Below, one piece after another: positions 23,655 through 36,179 of a stretch of 64,000 nucleotides of DNA. Each line of letters begins with the position of its first letter. Positions within the stretch are counted from its first letter, which is position 1. The position numbers were made by a program, and so were the translations under genes. The notes beneath the pieces are model-generated. The model had not been told where the DNA came from and made no database searches. It was given only the letters and a program-made list of their open reading frames with translations. This DNA is from Sphagnum magellanicum (lineage: Eukaryota > Streptophyta > Sphagnopsida > Sphagnales > Sphagnaceae), in assembly GCA_021904315.1 (NCBI GenBank), contig CM038925.1:7070501-7134500 (forward strand), given 5' to 3'.

Positions 23655-24072
23655 GGCCAACACTACATACAACGAGTCAAGGCCAAGGTGGAATTCAAAT
23701 CAAGCATTCCTATTAGTTCAATCATTATGCTTGTTTGTGAATGATGAAAGGGTTTTTGTTTTTTTTATTTGGGATATGGTCATGAAAAACACAAGAGTTT
23801 CAAGAACCTTGTGTCTATGCTGATCCATGTTGATCTGACTTTTATTGTTTAGTTTGAGAAAGGAAGCAAAGATGATAGCAAGAAGGAAAGAATGTGAGGG
23901 GTTGAAGCCCTAGTCCCTACTTTTTTAACTTAATGGCTTTACACATGAACTCATTGGCCCCATACAACTAATATTTTATTAATAACTTGGGGTCAAACAA
24001 TGAGCCAAGAAGTGCTCAAATTATTATTGGCCCCAAGATTTTTTGACCCTAATTCATGGTCTAAAGCAGACC
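23655..24072. mobile_element. MITE family R5, copy without LTR (418 bp)
   Basis: It starts GGCCAACACTACATACAACG and ends TTTAAGC-like TCTAAAGCAGACC, a weak inverted pair of the family terminus GGCCYRCTTTACACTAGGAG. TGA flanks both ends (23652-23654, 24073-24075). From about 23725 onward it aligns with the element at 37933-39480 but lacks the solo LTR, so it preserves the unfilled site: CTATGCTGATCCATGTTGAT near 23820. Confidence 0.75.
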
Positions 24073-24107
24073 TGAGTGTGAAGTCAGCGTCATTTTGGAA
24101 ATGAAAG

Positions 24108-24118
24108 GGGGGGGGGGA
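24108..24118 (+). repeat. G-rich homopolymer
   Basis: A run of about ten G just outside the R5 element. Confidence 0.6.
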
Positions 24119-24162
24119 GAAGTTGACATTTCTTCTTCACCTGCCTCTTCACCAATTCTTCA

Positions 24163-24262
24163 AGTCCACTTCGCCAAGTCACCAAGTTCACATTGCCAAG
24201 TTGCCATGTCCACATTGCCAAGTTGTTCACCAAGGCCACATTGCCAACTTGCTAAGTCCACT
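24163..24262 (+). repeat. Minisatellite CCACATTGCCAAGTTG
   Basis: Four to five units of 22-26 bp start near 24166, 24189, 24211 and 24236, each a variant of CCACATTGCCAAGTTGNCA. Short frames over it read as low-complexity Ser/Pro/His text and are not genes. Confidence 0.7.
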
Positions 24263-24354
24263 TCATCCTATGCACCACACAGATGAGCAACAAACTGCTC
24301 ACAATTAGTTTTTATGAGCTGCCCTATATGCCTGATATGTATTCCTTCCCTAGT

Positions 24355-24440
24355 TGGGTTTCTACTGGGATTTCAAAGCCCTTCCCCAAAATAAGCCATT
24401 TTTATTGGGATCTCAACACACTGCCCTAAAGTAAGACTTT
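24355..24440 (+). repeat. Two 41-bp degenerate tandem units
   Basis: TACTGGGATTTCAAAGCCCT and TATTGGGATCTCAACACACT are each followed by NCCCNAAANTAAG. A third weak unit (AAATTGGAACTTCAAAG) follows near 24441. Confidence 0.5.
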
Positions 24441-25178
24441 TAAATTGGAACTTCAAAGTTGCTCCTTTCCAAGACCAAAAGCTGCCCGTGCAGAGCTCAT
24501 TGAGCTTACATCCAGTAATTACCCATCTTCAATAGTGACCTTGCATGGAATTTCTCCAGTGACTAACAAATTCCAGGCAAGGCCACTAATGAAATTGGGT
24601 CAATGCTGGATGCAAGCTCCAGTCTGCATGAGCCTCAATAGCTTTCAGCTTTGGAGGGAGCAGTCTTGATGTCTCAGTCCAAAAATTGGGCAAGGAAGGA
24701 ACAGATTCCAGGCTTTTGGGCAGCATGTAAAATATTTAATTATGGACAGTTCCTGGTGCATTGGGGCAGATCACTGGATGAAATGGACTTGGCAGGTTGG
24801 GTTTGATGAATTGATGAATTGGATGTGGACTTGACAATTTGGGAATATAGACTTGGACCAACTCTACCAATACATTTAACATGATATTTTGGATGAAGAT
24901 CAGTAAAAATTTCCTCATCAGGCTCAATAAAATAGTTGTGCCTAAACATTTTTGTTCAATATGCTGAGGTTGGCAAAACTCACAACACAGATTAACACTT
25001 GCTCTTGATTCATTAGATGTATTGAGTGGTCTACAATGCTAGGGTCATGTTTGTGGGTGGAGATTGGAATCATAAATAAATAATCTTAGATGGGAGAAAT
25101 ATTGTTGCAGTGCCAAATGCTGAGTATGTGTGGAGCTGTTCTTAGAGACCAGGTAACATTTCTGGATGCACCCTTTGA

Positions 25179-25271
25179 GAGTGGAAGAACCCATGGGGCA
25201 TTTCAGGAAATGAAACCCTCACATGTGCATGCATTTCATTTTCTGAAATGCCTTGCAGTTTTTTTCCACTC
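25179..25271. repeat. Long imperfect hairpin with ACATGTGCATG loop
   Basis: Arm 1 (25179-25215) starts GAGTGGAAGAACC and contains GGCATTTCAGGAAATGAAA. Arm 2 (25232-25271) contains TTTCATTTTCTGAAATGCC and ends TTTCCACTC. About 30 of 38 bases pair. A related GGGCATTTC hairpin lies at 45328-45391. Either a small foldback MITE or a transcript-forming hairpin. Confidence 0.65.
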
Positions 25272-25415
25272 TTGTGATACCCAGCGGGTATTCAACAATC
25301 ATTGCAAGAAATAATATAAAAATAAAAAATCCATCAATTTTTACACCATGTATTGCCCTCAGCTGCAGGTGTTACCAGAATTGGGCCCACCTTGACTCCA
25401 GCTCATGCAGGCCCT

Positions 25416-25625
25416 TACTGTAGCCTAGGGTCAGTTTCCACATTGACAAAACAATTTTTTTTTTTTTGAAAAATGATTTTTTTCTTTTAGTTTTGAAATT
25501 ATATTAATTTCCATCATCTAGTATAATATTGTGATATGAGTAGTGAAATTATTCACATTGTAGCCTATGATAATTAGGATGATTTTCAACATGTCAACTT
25601 CATATTGTCACAAAATTTCATTTGG
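25416..25625 (+). mobile_element. MITE family R2, truncated copy
   Basis: It shares TACTGTAGCCTAGGGTCAGT at its left end with 37225 and then about 200 bp, including ATGAGTAGTGAAATTATT and CAACATGTCAACTTCATAT. Homology stops near 25625 and no right terminal repeat is present, so the 3' end is missing. Confidence 0.75.
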
Positions 25626-26116
25626 ATATGACATGAATCACCGTATCAAGCTAAAAGTCATATTCAGGAGGTTATAGGAAAAGACTTGGATCCTCTTTTT
25701 TCATTACCAGAACTAAGGTCATTTGGGCGAGCGCTAAGGTCATTTGTGAACTACCTAGTCCTTGCACTGGTGATCCATACAAAATGCTCAAGCTTTTTTG
25801 TCTGACCTCTTGATGGAGTGTTTGCAATTCCAAACAATAAGTTGGCAGTAAGTAGCATATCAGTCAGCTGATTTGCTGCTCTGGCATGTCTAGGGTTTAG
25901 GGTAACTGAGCAAGGCAATAGGTGATTATTTAGTCCAATGTTAACCCCTAAACCTCAGAGAAAGCCTAATGTATACTAACAAGTGGACCAAATAGCTGAC
26001 AAACACTCATTTTTCTTCTTTTCCCCCGCATTCTCCAAACCAATCCCCAAGTTATATACTAGCTTCCTTGGGGAAGAGGCAGACTCTTGAACCCTAATGG
26101 GGATCACTAGCTCCCT

Positions 26117-26532
26117 GCTATGGAATAGCAAAAAGATCATGCATCACTGGTCATAACCCATGGTGTGGAATATTCCCATAACCAGGGTCAGGAGAGCTTG
26201 GTTATGGGAATATTCCTATATCCATGGGTAAAAGTCCAGAGCTTCTGGTGAATACTCTTTGTGACCGGGTCCAGGACCCTTGGTTGCAAAGAATATTCCC
26301 CCAAAAGCCTTGAATATAGAAACGACTCCTATTGTCTTTGGATCCTAGCTACGTCATGGGAATATTTCACTCTCAGGGTTCAGGTAACCCAAGCTTTTGA
26401 GAATATTCTTCATGACCAAGGGTATGAATATTCAGGATATTCTCAAAAGTCTAGGCTATCTGACCCTGTTATTGCAATATTTCCATGACTAGAGTACAAA
26501 GACTGGTGCATGGTCTTTTTGCTATTCCATAC
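26117..26532. mobile_element. Foldback element (416 bp) with long inverted arms and internal hairpins
   Basis: The left arm GCTATGGAATAGCAAAAAGA and the complement of TCTTTTTGCTATTCCATACC pair nearly perfectly. Pairing continues at lower identity for about 90 bp (CATGCA, GGTCAT/AGTCAT, GGAATATT, CAGGGTCAG). CCT stands outside both ends (26114-26116 and 26533-26535), a possible 3-bp duplication. The interior holds further hairpins, for example GGAATATTCCCATAACC against GGTTATGGGAATATTCC (26168-26218) and repeated GAATATTC words. The 75-codon open stretch at 26261 is not credible. It fits a non-autonomous foldback MITE. Confidence 0.75.
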
Positions 26533-26539
26533 CCTATGG

Positions 26540-27995
26540 GTAAAATGTGTGGTTGGTGGCCACTTTTTGGTTCACACTAGCCTAAGCTACACTTGTGTCT
26601 CAAGGGTCTATAGTTAGCTTTTATTTTGAAAGATAAGCACCTCTCCTAATTGTAGGCATTGACATTGTTGGAATCATCTCCATCGACCATGACACAAACT
26701 GGTCCAATCATAGGCCAACCATCAAATTCACCTCCACTAGAGTTGCCCCAAACAGTTACTTTAAACATTAAAAAACACCAAAGTTTTTTTTAGGGTTTGA
26801 GATCATATTGCCACATAATAGAAAGTCAACCTGGATATACCTCGTTGCTTTCAGTTTTGTAGGTTGCATGTTTAGATTATACTATGTGGACTCATTGAGT
26901 CTTTAATGTTTGATTTTTCATTCCATGATAACATGTCTATAACATGCATTATTTTGTATATGAGTACATTTGTTTCTACACTTCATTAGTGTACCCCATG
27001 GCCAAAGATTGGTCAATATCATCTAAAGCATCCAAAGATCTTACCAAGATTTCACAAATGTGCAAAGCAAAAATGTTCAAGAGGTTTAAGAAGGGTCATC
27101 AAAAATGTTCAATGTGAATTTGCCATTAGATAGTCAACATTTTACCTTGTTTCAACAAGTGAGTCGTGAGCCAATTAACCTAGGAGCAAGTTGATTGTTA
27201 GTTTGATACAATGGGCCTAATCAAGCAATCAATTGGTAATATACTTGCAAGACGTGTGACATCATCCTAGCTTCATCAAAATAACATGTTTAAGAACCAA
27301 GACTAACATTGTAAAATGTTTTGTTGCATTGTTTTTGCAAGAAGAAATAGGTTGGACACTCAATTAAGTTCATAAAGACACACACCTACATTTGGATCAT
27401 CATGATTATAATATGTGAAAAGTCAAAATTTGACCTTGAAAATAAGTTGTTTTCACGTATCTACACCCACCATAAAATTGTTAGTTGATCAAGAAATCCC
27501 CATAATTCATCATTTGCCAAACAAAACACTAACGTACCTTCATGGTGGTTGCATTCAACTAACTAACACAAAACTAATTACACGTTTGTTTAATAATCTA
27601 CAATTTTCCCTATAAGGTCCATTTGAAATTTTGCTTGAAAGAAACTTAAAACCCTCATTGAAAAGTTTCCATTTACACTATTACATAACTCTTTGTTCAA
27701 ATAGTCAAGCTATTAGTGTCTCCACCAATGGGACAAAAGTTAATATAGTATGTCTTTTGGGATATCTATGTCATTACTCAAAAACCTCTAGCTCAAGAGC
27801 TATGTGTTACAAAATGCCAAATCTCCACCTCAACAAGATTATTACATTGACAATTTTGATTAGTTTTCTATAGTAGCTACAAAAATAGTCACAAAAAATA
27901 ATTACCAAAAAAATAGTTTGAAAATTACTGAAAATTCCTACTTAAAGTAGTTGTAGACCACCAAAAAGTCATACCAAAATGTTTATCAAATTATC
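26540..27995. other. AT-rich DNA, no feature seen
   Basis: No paired termini, arrays or gene-like frames. Open stretches at 27415-27615 and 27631-27873 are short and without motifs. Confidence 0.4.
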
Positions 27996-28318
27996 TACCA
28001 AACTTTCTTTTTTTAATTTAAAAAAAAGAATTTTGATTCAGTTGAGTAATATGGTGTTGGAAATCTCTTTCGAATGGTTACAAAATGGACATTCAAAATA
28101 CTCAATTTAAAGTCTATTTAAAACAATTATGTATCAAAGTTTCCTTTTGAATTTTTTACCAAACTTTATCTTTTTGACAATTTTAAAGGTCAAATAACTC
28201 CAATCGGGATGAGTGATGTGGTGTTGAAACAATTTTTCCAAGGGCTACAAGATAGACTATTTTCAATCTGGATATTATTTAAGGAAGTTATGAGTTTTTG
28301 AAATTCCATGATGAAATT
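27996..28318 (+). repeat. Two diverged 161-bp tandem units
   Basis: Units start CTACCAAACTTTC near 27996 and TTACCAAACTTTATC near 28157. Both continue with a GAGTNATNTGGTGTTG block and end in a TATTTAAN(A/G)(A/C)A block. Divergence is strong, so the duplication is old. Confidence 0.55.
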
Positions 28319-31300
28319 ATTTATTTAGTCAACACTAATAAATGAAGGCAATTTTACAACTTTGATAGAGTTATCACATTAATGAATTTTGGATGACAAC
28401 CAACTTCTAACAGACATTAGGAGTTTATAAAGCAATATTAACAAATCTTTAAGATAACATTGCCCTATTAATTGGATAGTGCACCTTTTACAAATATGGT
28501 TGACAACGACTTTGAAATTAATATTTAAGATTTAGATTCTTAAACATTTTTTAGCTTTTCCTCCATTTTTCTTAAGTGTGTTTAAAAAATTATTTACTTA
28601 GTGTGTTGGAATATTAAAGTACATTTTATGGATTTTTTATTTTTATTTTTAAGAAAATCTTTGTGCATTGTTCTATTGCCAAATTCTATTGTAAATTTAA
28701 TTTGATCTATTTGATCATTTTCATTGTTCGTGGCACATACCTTTGTAATAGAAACTTGGTTGAAATTCATGCAAGTTTGATTATTTTTGCTTCTCCCCAA
28801 ACTTATTTCGGTAAATTTATTTTTTATAGATGTTATTCATATTAATTATTCCTTGTTATACAAGTTTATAGATTTGTTCCATTGAAGTATTTTTCTTGGT
28901 TCTACAAAAACCCTTTGAACACATGTGTATGAGATCATGTTAAGTTAGTATAATATAATCATCCCTGTTAAGGACAAACTTTCAACCAAACATGAACCAT
29001 GTTAATTTAATATATTAGTTTCATAAATGAAAATTCATTTCAAAGTGCATGCATTTCAAGAAAAATGGAATGACATAATCAATCATGCAAGAATTATCAT
29101 ATTGGAGGTGGAATGAAAAAGATAAATATTTCATGGTTAAAACACATAGGATAATGTGCATCATCAAGAATCTTTTCATTAGGCATCACTTTTGATTATA
29201 TGTTACATAAGAATGAAATTGTTATTAAATTATGTTCCTTAATTGAACTTTTAAGTGTAGACTTTAAGTCCTTGGTCATTTGACCTTGGCACCACATATC
29301 ATGTCATAATTCTATTTTTTTTTACCTTTTAAGGTTGGGAATATTGTTTGCATGATCATAAGGATATATTATAACATATTAGTTTTTGTAAATTGATGTG
29401 ATAGTATACCTAATCCTTTTAACATGTTTTTAATACCAAAAGCCTCAAGTGGAACTAGAAATTGGTTGCAAACATTCTTCTCTATAGGTATCATTTTTTC
29501 ATCAAACAAGTATTAATTGGTGTAGTTTCCTAAGTATGAAGGTTTTTTAAAATAATGATCATAAGCAATTTTTTTGCCAAGTATTTGTTGCAAAATGTTA
29601 AGTCTTTGTAGTTGTTCTTATTTGTCGTGGGAACCCAATCTAGTGTGAAAGGGGTTCTAGTTTATTGGCCATTAGTAAGGAATGCGACCTTGTTCACTAA
29701 GGAATTTGTTAGCCTTGAAGTGAATTTAGACACCTTTTAATGCCTTCAAATTGTAATGAAATCAACAAACTTACCTTAATGACTAAGGATTGATTGTTAT
29801 GGATAGGTTAAATCATTAGGTTCTACTCCATTGAAGTGATGGTGCTTTGGCTTTGGTCAAAGTTTATTCATTTATGCAAGGCCAAAAATTGACTTGTGCA
29901 CATGTATGTATCCATGGTTATGCATGTTTTAAATCATATGTTTGGGATTTTAATTTCGATGTTGTGCAATTATTTAAAATAAAAAACCCCCCATCAACAA
30001 TATATCCAATTGCCTAATGGAAGGGGGAAAACAAAAAAATAATAAATGCAACCAACCCCTCAACATGGTTTAGGCAATGCATTGAAAAACTCACAAGTGA
30101 AAAAACCTTGGTTACAAAGTTTTTCAAGGTTTTTTTTAGCCCCTCTTAAGATGTAGGAATTTGGAGTTGGTTTTTATAGTTCTTCATCTTGTGTTTTGAA
30201 TTGGGGGTGATAACTAGTAACATATGACATTCCTTTTAAGGTTAACAATCAATGCTAAAACATTGTTACATTGTGCATCATTTGAAAAGAGGCAATGTGG
30301 TGACAATCTCTCCTTGTTGATAGGTATGAAAGTTTTGTGTAATGGAAGAAAGAAAGGAAGAAGATGTTGAGATGTTGCAAAGCTCAATTTTTGTAATTGG
30401 GATTTTTATCATCTTTTTTGCATTTTGGGTGATTTGCATCACTCTTCACAACAATGTTCATTTTGGAAGAAAGATTTTGGTGTGCACAAACTTAGATTAT
30501 TGTTAAAGAAACACCCATGTTGACTTTTGTCATTGAAGGCACATGCTAATTGGTCTTTTGTTTTTCCACTTTTTGGAGTTTCAAATGTGTTGTATTGTTT
30601 TGTGAGAAGCAATATGCATATAGTTGGAATTTTGGGTTCTTTGTTTTGTGGATAGTAGGCATGTCATTGGTAATTGATAAAGATTTGAACATGGGTGAAT
30701 GCATCACAATTTAGGGCATTAAAAGTTTGATGTGTTGTCTTTTCAAGTTTGTGTGCTTTCAATGTTTGTGGTTGTGATAATGTCACAAATGTTTATGAGT
30801 GTGGTAATAGTGGTCCAATAGTGGAGCAATCATGATCATTTTGGTGATAGAAGATTTAAGGCAATGTGATGAACCGGTGGAAATAGGTTCATGATTAGGG
30901 CAAAAGGCCAAAATAGTAGTATGTGTTTAGGGATTTGTTAGATCTAGTGTGTGAAAGGTGGTGTTGAGGCATAAGATTTAAAAGAATGGCGAGATGGTAT
31001 TATGGGTGTGAAGAATTTTCATCGTAATGCAATTATGGATGATAATAAAAAATGGAAATTGGTGGTGATGGTTGTGAAAAAATGGTAGGAGCTTAGAAGG
31101 ATTTGAGGAGTGGATGGACATTCAACGTTAGGTAGGATGCATAGATAGGGGAACTTTTGTTTTTGTGAGGGTGAAAGCACAATTAACGAGATGATTTGGA
31201 TTATCATAATTGTGGTTTTTTTAATTATGAAAGAACTTGAAATTTAAAGTCATATTTCATGTTAACATTGTGAATTTTTTAATCATCAATGTTGCAATAA

Positions 31301-31968
31301 TTGTTTTTGGGAATCACATTAAAAATTATGGATGGATTATTATTTTTAAATGGACTCGGTGTGGACTTTTGAACCAATTGAAACTTTGAAAGTTTGACAT
31401 GTGATTTCAAAGAAAATGTCATAGTAGGTTTGTTTTCCTTTTACAAAATAGGATAACATCAAATGAGGTGTTCAAGAATAAGATCAATTGAAATTTTCCT
31501 TAGGAAAATATATGATTTTATATATTTAATATTGCACTATCAGGTCATATTAATCCATTTATCATTCAATACTTCATTTTTACATTGATTTTTTGAATGA
31601 GTATATGTTTAGTGGTATACACACTTGGACTTATTCGTATTTTTTAATGTGAGCATGGGGAAATGTACATTGGATGCATAATTAAGTTGTTGATTATCAA
31701 AATGTAAGAATTTTAGATAATGTTAAAAATGGACATTAATAATGCCAAAAGAGAGCCACCTAACCATGCTTTCACTTGTGTTGTTGTATTGCATTGAAAT
31801 TGTTAAAAGTCCAAATTGTCTGGTGTAGAAACCTTATGTGAATGTTGTCCCATCGTGTAATTGAACATTATAATGCATGTTTGCCAAGGTTGTAATTTGG
31901 AGATTGTTCCTAAGCATGTAACTTAACATCCTTACCTAGGAGGTCCATACCCTACATGCCTACATTAA
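28319..31968. other. AT-rich DNA, no feature seen
   Basis: Long stretch of T/A-rich sequence without sustained frames, inverted termini or arrays that I can support. Open stretches near 28.6-28.8 and 31.0-31.2 kb lie on AT-rich DNA and look random. Confidence 0.4.
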
Positions 31969-32064
31969 CTACCTACCTAATAGGTCATTACCCTATGTCC
32001 CTAATAGGTTCATACCCTACCTACTTAATAGGTCATTACCTTATGTCCTTAATAGGTTTTTAAG
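31969..32064 (+). repeat. Two 48-bp tandem units, CTACCTACYTAATAGGTCAT
   Basis: CTACCTACCTAATAGGTCAT starts at 31969 and CTACCTACTTAATAGGTCAT at 32017. Each is followed by TACCYTATGTCCYTAATAGG. A degenerate earlier unit starts near 31930. The CCTACCTA core links it to the CTAC satellite at 14815-15520. Confidence 0.8.
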
Positions 32065-32069
32065 GTATC

Positions 32070-33940
32070 TAATAATGTTGGTTGCTTTTTGGTTTTTTGA
32101 AGAAACATCAAGTTCAAGTTTAAATTTTTTTAAATGGAAGACCTTTTAATTCAAGGTTTAAGGAATATTCACAAAAACTAAAACTTGTCAATGTTAGGTT
32201 CAAGTTGAATTGTTTTGACCAATTGTATTGCATCCAATGTGTCCAAACTTTATAAGAACTTGCAATTTTAGGTTCAAACTTAAATGTGAGGACAATGTTG
32301 AGGTCGCGTTCAAGGCAAAGGACTTCCTTGCCCTATACTTTCTTCCTTTTTATATTCTTGCCCACCTTTAAATCTCTCATTATTTGCCTCGTTAGTCACC
32401 TATCCCTTCCTTTCCTCCTACCTCCTTTATCCTTTCCCATCCCATAATGTTATTCCTTTGCCCCATTTTACCTTTGAAGGGCAATTTGTTGAAAAGAAAA
32501 GAAACAAGGACTTAAAATGTGGAAAGAAGAAATAAAGGTGGAGGTGCTTGTTCACCAAGGCAAAATATAAAACCCATAATAATAGGAAAAGAGGTTATCT
32601 TCCCTAAACAATATTTCACATGTATTTTCCAAGTGTTTTGATTCATTACTAAAGGAGATTATGCTTGTGAAATTCATTATTACATAGGGAAGACCTTGTT
32701 TTTAATTGTCCTTTAAAAATCACATTACTGATAATGTATTTATTGTGAGGGAAGATAAGCCTAGGAACCTTAAACCCTATTTAAATCCATGACCTTAACC
32801 CTTACTTCAACCTATGACTTGGACTCAGTAAAACAACCCTTAAGACCTATCGGATCTACTTTTTAACAAAAACATTAAATCAAATTTGGTGATGTTTTAA
32901 GAAAAATCACCAATTGAAAATGTTTCCCTTAAATTTTTTTTACTAGTGAATTTTCATCTAATTTCAACTTGTACAATGTGATTTCAACTTATACAAAATT
33001 CCTAACATATTTGGTGAGAACATTATATTAGTGATGATCCTTCTTAGAAATGACAAGGGATATTACACCTATTCTTCACAAGTGAGAGGGATCTTACTTT
33101 TTGAAACTCAAAATTTCAACACATGCATACAATTGTGATGCACTTTTCACAATGAACGTGAGAAGACAAAGGCAAAAACTTTATTGCAAACCACAATGAC
33201 ACATGGAGCTCTACATACAAAAAAGCCATTTTAGGTTTTTGTCTATCAACCAAAACAAACACCATTGCAATAACATAATGAACAACAATCACCCACAACA
33301 TAAAAAAACCCAACCAAGAAGCTTGAACCCAAAAATGAAACTAATTAAACTAAATGGATTGATTTTTTTAATGTAACACAATTATTTTTCACTAATAATA
33401 ACTAAAGGAAATCAACTTGTTGAGTTTGAATTTTCAACACCTACACCTATAAATAGGTGTAATATTCCTTTTTTAAGTTGCACACCTTGGTGATCTTAGC
33501 CCAAAACATATACATTTCTACCCATGTATTGTGGGACATTTTTATTCATTTAATCTACCTTTGTGATAGGAGGAATTTATATTTAAAACAAGCTTCATAG
33601 ATCCAAACAAATATTTGTGGGTTCTTGAATTGATGTAGGTTCAAGTCAAGTTATAACATTAAGTTCTAGGGTATTGGGACTGAAGGTTCCAAGTTTCCTT
33701 GGAACTACCATTGAAACTTAATTGAAGTACCAACCTAGTATTTTAAAAATTGGATTATAACTTGATTCATGGGTGTTGCCCTATTTTAAAAAGGTTAAGT
33801 TTTTAAGGTACATAAATATAATTTTATTGAAAAAATAATAAACTTGATCTTGCATTTTAAACAAGTTATGGCATTTTATTGGTTGTACATAATATTTATC
33901 TCAAAGTGCATGGACTAGTTGAACAAACTAATTACACACT
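32070..33940. other. AT-rich DNA, no feature seen
   Basis: Nothing beyond scattered short A or T runs. The minus-strand open stretch 33116-33313 has a hydrophobic composition but no motif or conserved start context. Confidence 0.4.
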
Positions 33941-33942
33941 TT

Positions 33943-33971
33943 GGGGGGGAGAAGGGGGGGGGGGGGGGGGG
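33943..33971 (+). repeat. G7 and G18 runs
   Basis: G7 at 33943-33949 and G18 at 33954-33971, separated by AGAA. Four or more G tracts could form a quadruplex on the plus strand. Confidence 0.8.
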
Positions 33972-34639
33972 AGTTAGTTGTTTGTAATGGAGATGGAATC
34001 AAACCTTGTTATAAACTAGACCGACTCTAAATGTTTTTTGAAAATGATTGGAACCAAAGGTTTTAGAAATCCAAAAAACCAATCTTAAAACCAAATTGGA
34101 GGTTTTATAAAAAATTTAAATTAACAAAAAAAAAAGAAAAAAAAAAGAGGTTCCTTTTGAAATCAACAATTTGACAACATTAGTCCACATTAGTGTTGTG
34201 CATGTAAATGGTTTAGGACTTACACTACACATAAACCCCATAATGAAATTTATTTACGCTTGTTATAAACGTAACTATTTAATAGCCATTTATGTTCATG
34301 TAAGTGTAGAACACGAGACATGTAACTATAACTGCAAATCAGGTAAATGTATTTTATGCCATGTAAAACAATGTAAATGTAAATGTAAAAATAAATACAT
34401 TTATAGGATTTTAAATGTAAAAAAATGTAAAAAAATGTAAAAAATGTGATTTCTACTTGAGTAGGGGGGATTTCGTAATTTTTTGGTGAAATGGCCCATT
34501 ACCCAAAAAAAATAAAAAATAAAAAATCTATCAAAGCATTTGTGCATTTGTGCCATAACTAATTTAAGTAATTAATATGAATCACAATAAGTACCTAAGC
34601 TCTTGTAAAAGATTAGGCCAAAAATGGCCATGAACAAAA

Positions 34640-34860
34640 TTTTATTCGAGCAATGAGGTGAGGCAAAATGTACATTCAAGATAATCCTTGGAACAATACC
34701 ACCATAGTCCCATATTGGTAGAAAATGCTAATGCTTGGGGACTATCAAAGTGGCATGATTTTTTGTGAAGGACCAAAAAAATAGACCCATTACAAAAAAA
34801 ATAAAATTGAGCATTGGGATGCACTCATAACTAATTAATATGGATTTGCAAGAAGGTATG
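34640..34860 (+). repeat. Dispersed repeat R7, copy 1
   Basis: TTTTTTGTGA...GACC...and GGATGCAC...AACTAATTAATATG align with 44840-45020 on the same strand. A shared frame reads FFV...Q then GMH...LIN, so the source may have coded for protein; the family is unknown. It lies inside the possible element 34174-35100. Confidence 0.45.
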
Positions 34861-34966
34861 GTCATTAAAAGTATATAGTATATACACTTACACTTACATG
34901 CCCCAAAACATTTACATGGGGCTGTGTATTTGACAAATATTTACGTTGGCCTTGTGTAAGTGTATA

Positions 34967-34985
34967 TAGATAGATAGATAGATAG
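34967..34985 (+). repeat. GATA microsatellite
   Basis: About five TAGA/GATA units. Confidence 0.85.
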
Positions 34986-36152
34986 CAACAATGTAAGTGT
35001 AAAAACTTTGGATGTGAAATGTAAATGATTTACACTTACATAGGATTTATACACCACATATACAGCTATTGACACTTAAAATGCACAACATTAGTCCACA
35101 CTCGTCCTAGGCTACATGCTCATTAACACTTTCTATGCTCATCACCGACTCTAAGCATTCCTATAATGTTTATGATGGGATTTGATGCAACTGTAGCACT
35201 GTTCCCTTGCACAGTTTTATATCAGTACATGGTATCTTCCAAATCTCAAACTACTAACTAGCCTTAGCAAGAAAATCTGTCTTCAAAATTGAAACTTTCA
35301 AATGGCATGTATTCTCAAGCTGCCTCTGGCAATGGGCTTGTTCAAGAACCAAGCATGATCAAGTTGAATTTATGAGGAGCAGGCTCGAAATTCAGACTTG
35401 TTGAATGTTTCCCCAGATCCTCCACAATTTACATGCAAATTTTCCAAGTCTTATAATCATTGCATAAACATATTATGGTTTGCTCTTTGGAACTAGGGTC
35501 AATTTCCCAGTCTCAAAATCAACTTTCAAAATTCAAAAAGGCAGTTGGATCCCTCCTGCTACTCCAGCACAAATTGTCCTGGCCACAGAAGGGGGGACCT
35601 CCTATTGTGTCCAGCAAAGTGAGGATTCTAGCCCTTCAACTTTCTACTTGACCAAGTGCTTATGATGCCACTCCCTGCCATGAGTGAAGAAGTACTTGGG
35701 TCCTTGTTTCAGTGAAACTTTCTGTACATCATTTCAACATAGCCAAGAGTTATCATCAAATGTTTCCACTCAACCTATCCATACCCATCATTTTGGTTTG
35801 TTCAAAGCTGTTGTACATCATGACTTTAATTTGTTTGTTTGTTTGTTTGTTTGTATGTAGCATCACCACCTCCTCAGTTATGCTCTGAAATTTGCAGGTG
35901 TATGTACAACTGTGAAAAGTTCATGGCCATAAACTGGATTCTCAAAGTCTGGTGCATGGCCATGGTGAACCAGCCTACACTTGTACATTCACCTTGTTGA
36001 ATGAGACTTCTGAGTGGCCATCAAATTTAACCTTAAAATTTGGATTCCCAGACCCTGATGTATATAGTCTTAGGCCTGTTTCAGTCATACAGTTTAAACT
36101 TAGTGTATTTCCTGGACAATGATCGAGATGGAGGAATTTGTAAGGCCAAGTT

Positions 36153-36179
36153 GGGGGGGGGGGGGGGGGGGGGGGGGGG
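36153..36179 (+). repeat. G27 homopolymer
   Basis: Twenty-seven uninterrupted G, the longest homopolymer in the window. Another run of about eleven G follows at 36369-36379. Length may be an assembly consensus rather than exact. Confidence 0.85.

Larger units (their letters stand above)
34174..35100. mobile_element. Possible element between 16-bp direct repeats
   Basis: ACAACATTAGTCCACA occurs exactly at 34174-34189 and 35085-35100. Just inside, GTGTTGTGCATGTAAATGG on the left is mirrored by CACTTAAAATGCACAAC on the right. Both end zones are crowded with TGTAAATG, TGTAAGTGTA and their complements (34320-34450; 34880-35075), like the subterminal repeats of CACTA or hAT elements. A 16-bp target duplication is long for those families, so recombination between repeats is another explanation. 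No intact frame inside. Confidence 0.45.
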
